Below, piece by piece: positions 8,580 through 12,556 of a stretch of DNA of 12,556 nt (positions are counted from its first letter, which is position 1; the number at the start of each line of letters is the position of its first letter). The stretch is from Oscillospiraceae bacterium (GTDB lineage Bacteria > Bacillota > Clostridia > Oscillospirales > Acutalibacteraceae), in NCBI GenBank assembly GCA_009786735.1, contig WQRM01000027.1, positions 1 through 12,556 on the forward strand. The letters run 5' to 3'. The notes under the pieces were generated by a model. That model worked only from the letters and a program-made list of their open reading frames with translations. It had not been told where the DNA came from and searched no databases. A program made the position numbers and the translations under genes.

Positions 8580-9107
8580 CTACAAGTTTATCCAATATCG
8601 CGCATGAACCAGAATTTTGCTTTCCGGTGAAGTGTAGCGCTCAAACTGCCCGCCGTTGGCTTCAATGACTTTTCGGCTGGGCATGTTGTCCGCCAAAGCC
8701 GTCACCAGCACGCGCGGCAAGCCCAGCTGCGGGCACTCACGCAGAGCAAGCCCAAGCATCGCCGTGGCATAACCCTTGCGGCGCTCGCTCGGCCGCACAG
8801 AATAACCAATGTGCCCGAAATACTCCGCCAGAAACTCGTTGTTGATGTGCAGCCGCATGTTTATCATGCCCAGCACGCGCTCGTTTTGCATCAAAAGATA
8901 CTGCTGCGCCGTCACCCAATCGGGCACGGGCTTGGTTTCTTCGCGCTCAAACAGACGAATCCATGTGATCCACTCGGCGGCATCTTCATAATCTTTCAGC
9001 CCGCCGCAGCCATCGAACTCGCTGCCAGCCGCCAGCATTTCGGCGCGATAAGCCGCAACTTCGGCGGCATGCTCAGGCGCGGGGATAGCTAAACGCAGCT
9101 CGTTCAT
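8580..9107 (-). CDS. GNAT family N-acetyltransferase
   Basis: A 175-residue protein beginning MNELRLAIPAPEH. The acetyl-CoA pyrophosphate-binding motif is seen in YSVRPSERRKGYATAMLGLAL (R/Q-x-x-G-x-[GA] realised as RRKGYA), with the preceding strand VLGMINMRLHINNEF and the following VLVTALADNMPSRKVIEANGGQFE, typical of the conserved N-x-x-S-x-x-[VI]-[IL]-E-x-x-G GNAT motif. It transfers an acetyl group to an amine, but the acceptor cannot be predicted. I chose the ATG at 9107-9105 because AAAGG lies 8 bases upstream; the in-frame ATG at 9164 would add 19 residues translated from the neighbouring inverted-repeat element. It precedes the oxidoreductase by 9 bases and probably shares its transcript. 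Confidence 0.92.
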   Translation of the reverse strand: MNELRLAIPAPEHAAEVAAYRAEMLAAGSEFDGCGGLKDYEDAAEWITWIRLFEREETKPVPDWVTAQQYLLMQNERVLGMINMRLHINNEFLAEYFGHIGYSVRPSERRKGYATAMLGLALRECPQLGLPRVLVTALADNMPSRKVIEANGGQFERYTSPESKILVHARYWINL

Positions 9108-9125
9108 GGGGAGACCTTTCTTGTG

Positions 9126-9205
9126 TGTAGGGGATGCGCCCCTGCGCATCCCGTGAATTTTCACCTAATCCTAATAGCGGAGCGCGCAGGGGCGCGCCCC
9201 CTACA
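9126..9205. repeat. 80-bp MITE-like inverted-repeat element
   Basis: The two ends are inverted copies over about 28 bases with about five differences: TGTAGGGGATGCGCCCCTGC at the left and, on the minus strand, TGTAGGGGGCGCGCCCCTGC at the right. Each arm also makes its own hairpin; the left one is GGGATGCGC-CCCT-GCGCATCCC. The differences between arms fall in pairs that preserve these inner stems. A short palindrome GTGAATTTTCAC (9153-9164) lies in the centre. There is no transposase. It sits between the thiamine pyrophosphokinase and GNAT genes and its right end contains the TAG stop of the former (9201-9203). Confidence 0.85.
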
Positions 9206-9815
9206 GGGTGTTCCTGTATTGATAAACCACCAACACCCCACGCTCAAGCGCAATCGTGCCCTCGCCGTCCAGCTCGTTCGAGATACCCAGCGGCACGTCG
9301 CCATGCAGCGTAACGTCCGCAACGTTGTACTTCATTCCCGCGATCGTCACGCCCTCGGCGCGCTCGCCATACGCAAACACCGACACCGTGCCGCAGCCCT
9401 GCAGCGCAAGCTCGCCCGGGCCCGCAATCGCGGTGAGGATGTAGTCTTCGTCCAGCATCGTCGCCTGCACGCCACGCTTGGTCGCCTGCACCAGCAGCTG
9501 CAGATTCGCAAAGCTGTGGTCGACGCGCCCACCCGTGCAGCCGGTGAGCACAACGCGCGCATAGCCACGTTGCAAGCCAATGTTCAGCGCCAACGCGAGG
9601 TCGGTGTCGTCTTTTTCGGCGGGATGCTGCTGGCACGGAATACCCGGTGGCAGCTCGCCTTGCAGGCTGTCCATGTCGCCCACGAGATAATCCGGTGCAA
9701 CGCCCCAACCCTGCAGGTGATGCAGCCCGCCGTCAGCCGCGATGGTGAAATCGCCCGCCAGCGGCGCAATACGCACGGCTTGCGGTGCCGCGCCAACGAT
9801 GTAGCATGTGTGCAT
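9201..9815 (-). CDS. Thiamine pyrophosphokinase
   Basis: A 204-residue enzyme that transfers pyrophosphate from ATP to thiamine to make thiamine diphosphate, in the cytoplasm. The family motifs appear in order: TIAADGG (24-30), PDYLVGDMDS (41-50, acidic metal-binding), EKDDTDLALAL (67-77) and TGCTGGRVDHSFANLQLL (91-108), followed by the beta-rich thiamine-binding C-terminal domain with GMKYNV. Length is normal for bacterial TPK (about 210). Start ATG 9815-9813 has AAGGGGG 8 bases upstream and a consensus promoter behind it. The final codon CTG and stop TAG overlap the end of the inverted-repeat element, so the insertion may have reset the C-terminus. It is the first gene after the promoter at 9840-9868; the GNAT, oxidoreductase, lipoprotein and kinase genes may be read through from it. 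Confidence 0.95.
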   Translation of the reverse strand: MHTCYIVGAAPQAVRIAPLAGDFTIAADGGLHHLQGWGVAPDYLVGDMDSLQGELPPGIPCQQHPAEKDDTDLALALNIGLQRGYARVVLTGCTGGRVDHSFANLQLLVQATKRGVQATMLDEDYILTAIAGPGELALQGCGTVSVFAYGERAEGVTIAGMKYNVADVTLHGDVPLGISNELDGEGTIALERGVLVVYQYRNTL

Positions 9816-9839
9816 AGAAGCCCCCTTGCATGTACACTT

Positions 9840-9868
9840 ATTCTACCACAACGGCGCGCGAAAGTCAA
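9840..9868 (-). promoter_or_regulatory. Sigma-70/SigA-type promoter for thiamine pyrophosphokinase
   Basis: On the minus strand TTGACT (9868-9863) is followed after exactly 17 bases by TAGAAT (9845-9840), about 25 bases upstream of the TPK start codon. No riboswitch-sized leader exists between this promoter and the gene, so a TPP riboswitch is not present here. Confidence 0.8.
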
Positions 9869-9970
9869 GTGAAAGTTCTGTGTCCCAACGGTGTGCCACT
9901 GTAACCAACCGCCCACGAGCGGCCAAGCTGTGAGCGGTCGATTATATGGTTGAAGAGGGGGGAATGTGTG
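9869..9970. other. Intergenic region without recognisable gene
   Basis: About 100 bases between the end of the Pro/Ala/Tyr-rich gene and the TPK promoter. An imperfect inverted repeat is formed by ACCGCCCA (about 9909-9916) and TGAGCGGT (9931-9938). It is not followed by a T-run on either strand, so it is only a weak terminator candidate for the gene ending at 9971. I see nothing else in it. Confidence 0.4.
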
Positions 9971-10576
9971 TTAATAGTAGCGCGGCGACGGGGGCGGATA
10001 GTGTGCTGCCGGTGCAGCCGCAGGTGCAGGCGGCGCATACTGTTGCGGCGCAGGCGGAGCATAAGCCGGTTGCGGCTGCGCAACGGGAGCAGGAGCCGCA
10101 GGCGCAGACACGCCGAGTTCGCGGCACAGGTCACCGAGTTGGTCTTGCAGGCGATCCATCAGCGCCATAGTTTCGTAGTCCGGCGCGCTGTAGCTATCGT
10201 AGGCAGCTTGTTGCAGCCGTGCGCGCAGTTGTTCAACGCATTGCACAACCTGTTGGCAGCTTGCAACTCCGGCTTGCGGCGCGGGATACGCAGGCGCAGG
10301 CGGTGCATAGCGGTTGCCATAGCCGCCGTAGGGCGCAGGTGGCGCGGGCGGTTGGGGCGGCGCAAAGTGCTGCATTTGATAAGAGGGCTGTGCCGGTGCA
10401 TCCATGCGGAAACTGGGCGCGGGCGGGTTGAAGTCGTTGTTGCGTTGTTCTGCTCTCAGGCGTTCGATTTCCATTTCCAGTTCCTCATTTCGGCGTTTTT
10501 CTTCTTCATAATAGGTCACAAGAGCCTGCACTTTCGAGCGCAGTTGCTCTTTTTTGTCTTTTTTTTCGTCAGACAT
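9971..10576 (-). CDS. Hypothetical coiled-coil protein with Pro/Ala/Tyr-rich regions
   Basis: A 201-residue protein of unknown function, with no signal peptide or membrane segment. Residues 2-46 are highly charged and helical (DEKKDKKEQLRSKVQALV, then YYEEEKRRNEELEMEIERL), a likely coiled coil. Residues 50-103 are rich in Pro, Ala, Tyr and Gly; residues 105-156 (CQQVVQCVEQLRARLQQA, then MALMDRLQDQLGDLCRELGV) look like a second pair of helices; residues 157-201 are again Pro/Ala/Tyr-rich and end in SPRYY. This arrangement suggests a cytoplasmic scaffold or oligomer, but that is inference. ATG 10576-10574 is chosen for AAGGGAG 8 bases upstream; an in-frame ATG at 10621 would lie across the promoter. 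No family recognised. It has its own promoter and follows the deacetylase gene without an obvious terminator between them. Confidence 0.8.
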   Translation of the reverse strand: MSDEKKDKKEQLRSKVQALVTYYEEEKRRNEELEMEIERLRAEQRNNDFNPPAPSFRMDAPAQPSYQMQHFAPPQPPAPPAPYGGYGNRYAPPAPAYPAPQAGVASCQQVVQCVEQLRARLQQAAYDSYSAPDYETMALMDRLQDQLGDLCRELGVSAPAAPAPVAQPQPAYAPPAPQQYAPPAPAAAPAAHYPPPSPRYY

Positions 10577-10609
10577 CTCGGCACTCCCTTCGGTGTTTGC
10601 TTTACCACT

Positions 10610-10638
10610 ATAATACACCAAACACTTTCGCTTGTCAA
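10610..10638 (-). promoter_or_regulatory. Near-perfect vegetative promoter for the coiled-coil gene
   Basis: TTGACA (10638-10633), 17-base spacer, TATTAT (10615-10610) on the minus strand, 33 bases upstream of the ATG at 10576. This is the best promoter match in the window, consistent with strong constitutive expression. Confidence 0.85.
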
Positions 10639-10691
10639 CGCAAGAAAGCGATAAAGTGCACGATTTTACAGCCTAAACCAGTCCGCTCCCA

Positions 10692-11546
10692 TTATGAGGC
10701 AAAAACAATCGGCAAGTTCGTCAGATCTTGGAAAACATAGCCCTGCGCGCGCGCTTGGTCGATAATCTCGGCCATGGCGGCAGCGTTGTCGGCGCTCACG
10801 CTGTGCAGCAGGATAATCGCGCCGGGGTGCAGGCGGCTGAGCACGGTGTCGCGGGCGAACGCGCCGCCCTTCTGGCTTTTCACGTCCCAGTCGGCATAGC
10901 TCGACGACCAAAACACGTTGGCAAAGCCCAGGTCCGCCACGGTGCGCAGCGCAGTTTCGTTGTACTCCCCGCTCGGATAGCGGAAAAACGGCGCGGTGTA
11001 GCCAAAGGTCTCGCGCAGGTAATTGTCGGCGGTGAGCACCTCTTCGGCCATGCGCTCGGGCGTGAGCGTGGCGAACGAAGCGTGCGTGGCGCTGTGGTTG
11101 CCCACGATGTGCCCCTCGTCAATCATGCGGTTGACGATGTCGGGCGCGGTTTCGAGGTGGTCGAGCGTGCAAAAGAACGCCGCGGGCACCTCTTTGTCGC
11201 GCAGCACGTCAAGAATTCTCGCGGTGTAGCCATTCTCATAGCCGCAGTCAAAGGTCAGATACAGCGACTTTTCGGCGTTCGGCTGCATGGCGCGCGTGTC
11301 GAACGCCACGGCTTTGTATTCGGGGTGCTGGTCAAAAAACCGCTGGTTGTCGATGGAAATCTGGTGGGGCATGCCCTCCCTCGGCACGCCGTAGGCATGC
11401 TCGATTTTCTTCGTGGGCAGGCTGTGCTTGCCGGGTGAGTCAATGCTGCGCTTGGGCAGCGGCGGACGCTCGGCCTTTGCCGCAGCCGGCACGGTCAGCG
11501 CCAGCGCAGCCAACCCGGCCACGCCAATCTTTGCCAAATTGTGCAT
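10692..11546 (-). CDS. PdaA-like polysaccharide (peptidoglycan) deacetylase
   Basis: A 284-residue exported protein; residues 1-24 (MHNLAKIGVAGLAALALTVP then AAAKA) form a signal peptide. The NodB-type catalytic domain shows motif 1 YLTFDCGYENG (96-106; D100 is the presumed base), motif 2 GNHSATH (149-155; metal ligands H151 and H155), motif 3 RYPSGEYN (189-196), the ADWD/SQKGG region (218-228) and motif 5 ILLHSVSADNA (245-255). SLYLTFDCGYENGYT and LLHSVSxDNA are characteristic of the PdaA / delta-lactam-biosynthetic group, which deacetylates N-acetylmuramic acid in spore cortex peptidoglycan. The second Asp of the usual TFDDG is Cys here (Asn in PdaA). I chose the ATG at 11546 because AGGAGG lies 9 bases upstream; an in-frame ATG at 11573 would add nine residues and has no such site. 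The role in sporulation is inferred from the family only. Confidence 0.92.
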   Translation of the reverse strand: MHNLAKIGVAGLAALALTVPAAAKAERPPLPKRSIDSPGKHSLPTKKIEHAYGVPREGMPHQISIDNQRFFDQHPEYKAVAFDTRAMQPNAEKSLYLTFDCGYENGYTARILDVLRDKEVPAAFFCTLDHLETAPDIVNRMIDEGHIVGNHSATHASFATLTPERMAEEVLTADNYLRETFGYTAPFFRYPSGEYNETALRTVADLGFANVFWSSSYADWDVKSQKGGAFARDTVLSRLHPGAIILLHSVSADNAAAMAEIIDQARAQGYVFQDLTNLPIVFAS

Positions 11547-11550
11547 AAAA

Positions 11551-11581
11551 ACTACCTCCTGAAGTGTGTTCAAGAGGTAGT
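11551..11581 (-). promoter_or_regulatory. Hairpin overlapping the deacetylase Shine-Dalgarno, followed by U-tract
   Basis: On the transcript ACTACCTC (11581-11574) pairs perfectly with GAGGTAGT (11558-11551), with an inner TGAA/TTCA stem around a CACAC loop. The right arm includes most of the AGGAGG ribosome binding site, and five T residues follow directly before the ATG at 11546. The structure could hide the site or act as an intrinsic terminator. Confidence 0.6.
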
Positions 11582-11612
11582 GTTTGCAGTTTCGTCGCGT
11601 TTACTGGTGGCA

Positions 11613-11643
11613 ATTATAACCCAACCGCGCGCATCATAATCAA
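11613..11643 (-). promoter_or_regulatory. Possible promoter of the deacetylase gene
   Basis: A perfect TATAAT lies at 11618-11613 on the minus strand, overlapping the stop codon of the CAP-domain gene (TAA at 11616-11614). The best -35 is TTGATT (11643-11638) with a long 19-base spacer, so the match is incomplete. Initiation here would put the SD hairpin within the 5' leader. Confidence 0.5.
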
Positions 11644-12228
11644 CACCACACCCACGATCAAGTCCCACACCCCGAGGGTGTTGCGGGTGTTGTCGTGCAT
11701 CAAAATCTGCGCCCAAAAATAGGTCACGGTGCCGTTGGCGGCCACATGGCGATACACGCCGTGCCCCGCATGCGTGTGGTTGCCCAGCAGTGCGTCACGG
11801 TGCGCAGGCGAGTTCATCCAGCTGGCCACCGCGCGAGCAGCAGCTGCAGGGTTTGCGCCGCCGGAGATGCGGGCGAGGTTTTCGCTGGCGTGTGCGAAGC
11901 CGGTGACACCGTGCGGCGCAAGCACGCTATGCCAAATTTGCCCATTGGGACGCGTGTGGCTCCAGCTTTGCGCGGCTTCGCGTGCACGCACGGCAGCGGC
12001 AGCGTTGAGCGCAGAGTTCTCGCGCACCGCAGGACGGAAGTTCATGCGGCGTTCGTTGTTGGTGAGGCGAAACACGTCGCGGATTTGCGCGTTGCTGCTG
12101 ATCGCCACGGGCATCACGCGCTCTGCGGCGCTCAGCACATCGCGAGTGACCGCAACGCTGGCAGCAGCAGGCAGCGCAAATGCAGTGAGCATGCCAATTG
12201 CGAGCAGTAAAGCGAAAATTTTCTTCAT
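11614..12228 (-). CDS. Secreted CAP (SCP/YkwD-like) domain protein
   Basis: A 204-residue exported protein. Residues 1-23 (MKKIFALLLAIGMLTAFALP then AAA) are a signal peptide. The CAP domain covers about 45-178: LTNNERR (55-61), SHTRPNG (90-96; H91), ASENLAR (114-120; E116), WMNSPAHRDALL (137-148; H143) and TYFWAQIL (169-176), matching the conserved cavity His/Glu residues of the bacterial YkwD branch. The biochemical function of bacterial CAP proteins is mostly unknown. Unusually the domain is followed by a hydrophobic C-terminal stretch (WDLIVGVVLIMMRAVGL, 188-204) that could anchor the protein. ATG 12228 has AAGGAGA 8 bases upstream. It lies 20 bases after the Ala/Thr-repeat gene, so the two are probably co-transcribed and may act together at the cell surface. 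Confidence 0.9.
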   Translation of the reverse strand: MKKIFALLLAIGMLTAFALPAAASVAVTRDVLSAAERVMPVAISSNAQIRDVFRLTNNERRMNFRPAVRENSALNAAAAVRAREAAQSWSHTRPNGQIWHSVLAPHGVTGFAHASENLARISGGANPAAAARAVASWMNSPAHRDALLGNHTHAGHGVYRHVAANGTVTYFWAQILMHDNTRNTLGVWDLIVGVVLIMMRAVGL

Positions 12229-12248
12229 ACAAAGTCTCCTTCGAGAGC

Positions 12249-12556
12249 TTATCTGAGTAAGCTCAAGCTAGAAATAGCGGAAAGCGCAATCGAAAGCAGC
12301 GACAGGAAGAACGCAGCAATCGAGCTCAGCACGCCGCCGCCCGGTGCGCTTGGCGGCGCGGTGGTCGTGGTAGCGGCAGTTGTCGCAGCCGTCGTTGTAG
12401 CGGCTGTCGTTGCAGCCGTCGTTGTCGCAGCAGTCGTTGCAGCCGTCGTTGTCGCAGCCGTCGTTGTGGCAGCAGTTGTTGCAGCCGTCGTTGTGGCGGC
12501 AGTTGTCGCAGCCGTTGTTGTAGCGGCAGTTGTCCCAGCTGTCGTTGTAGCGGCAG
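12249..12556 (-). CDS. Ala/Thr tandem-repeat protein, C-terminal part (start beyond window)
   Basis: The frame is open from the right edge to TAA at 12251-12249, giving 101 residues of the C-terminus; no start codon is in the window. About 66 residues consist almost only of Ala and Thr arranged as a nine-residue unit TTTAATTAA. They are followed by PPSAPGGG and a hydrophobic tail VLSSIAAFFLSLLSIALSAI ending SSLSLLR. Ala/Thr repeats of this kind form extended, potentially O-glycosylated stalks in surface proteins, and the tail could be a membrane segment; there is no LPxTG. What the N-terminal part is cannot be said. A 7-bp hairpin (12245-12264) spans the stop codon. The CAP-domain gene follows after 20 bases. 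Coding status is supported by the periodicity, by codon changes that keep Ala/Thr, and by tight spacing to the next gene. Confidence 0.75.
   Translation of the reverse strand, partial: AATTTAGTTAATTTAATTAATTTAATTAATTTAATTTAATTAATTTAATTAATTTAATTAATTTTAPPSAPGGGVLSSIAAFFLSLLSIALSAISSLSLLR
12372..12556 (-). repeat. 27-bp coding tandem repeat
   Basis: On the minus strand the unit reads as nine codons T-T-T-A-A-T-T-A-A. Six full units plus one shortened five-codon unit (TTTAA) are visible, one with Ala to Gly, and the array continues past the right edge. Copies differ mostly at third codon positions (ACA/ACG/ACT, GCT/GCG/GCC/GCA), so the amino-acid pattern is conserved better than the DNA. Confidence 0.85.

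Noticed and set aside
9108..9164. N-terminal extension of the GNAT protein to an ATG at 9164.
   Set aside because: The added residues come from the inverted-repeat element, while the ATG at 9107 has a proper AAAGG site and gives the normal GNAT N-terminus.
9816..9839. Possible TPP riboswitch upstream of the thiamine gene.
   Set aside because: The distance between promoter and start codon is about 25 bases, too short for the aptamer, and the conserved CUGAGA-type core is absent.
12372..12556. Possible CRISPR array because of regular 27-bp repeats.
   Set aside because: There are no unique spacers; the repeats are contiguous, keep an Ala/Thr reading frame and vary at third positions, so they are coding tandem repeats.

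Overview
The window reads as a GC-rich chromosomal segment of a low-complexity-tolerant Gram-positive bacterium, most likely a member of the Clostridia (Oscillospiraceae-like). This rests on strong AGGAGG-type ribosome binding sites, TTGACA/TATAAT promoters with 17-bp spacers, a lipobox lipoprotein of a Firmicutes-type family (DUF5696-like), a PdaA-like deacetylase, a CAP-domain secreted protein, and two small palindromic repeat elements of the kind scattered through gut Clostridia genomes. The taxonomic call is inference; no rRNA or other marker is present.

Layout. Plus strand, 1-4222: the 3' part of a family 5 solute-binding protein, a glycosyltransferase-like protein carrying an in-frame palindromic repeat insertion, and recG, whose start overlaps the preceding stop codon (ATGA). 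A terminator hairpin at 4221-4254 separates these from an all-minus-strand right side. Minus strand, 9868 down to 4264: a consensus promoter, thiamine pyrophosphokinase, an 80-bp inverted-repeat element, a GNAT acetyltransferase, a WlbA-like Gfo/Idh/MocA oxidoreductase, a 730-aa DUF5696-like lipoprotein and a NahK-like sugar kinase. The last four are tightly packed (9-bp gap, ATGA overlap, 12-bp gap) and probably form an operon concerned with a glycan or amino sugar. Minus strand, 12556 down to 9971: the 3' end of an Ala/Thr tandem-repeat surface protein, a CAP-domain secreted protein, a PdaA-like polysaccharide deacetylase behind a hairpin that contains its ribosome binding site, and a Pro/Ala/Tyr-rich coiled-coil protein with its own consensus promoter.

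The most interesting points are the palindromic element translated as a 44-residue linker inside the glycosyltransferase-like gene, the second element that supplies the stop codon of the thiamine pyrophosphokinase gene, the hairpin with U-tract that overlaps the Shine-Dalgarno of the deacetylase, the mucin-like 9-residue Ala/Thr repeat, and the oxidoreductase/DUF5696/kinase gene set as a candidate uncharacterised glycan system. I saw no CRISPR array, tRNA, rRNA, integrase, transposase or recognisable defence system.
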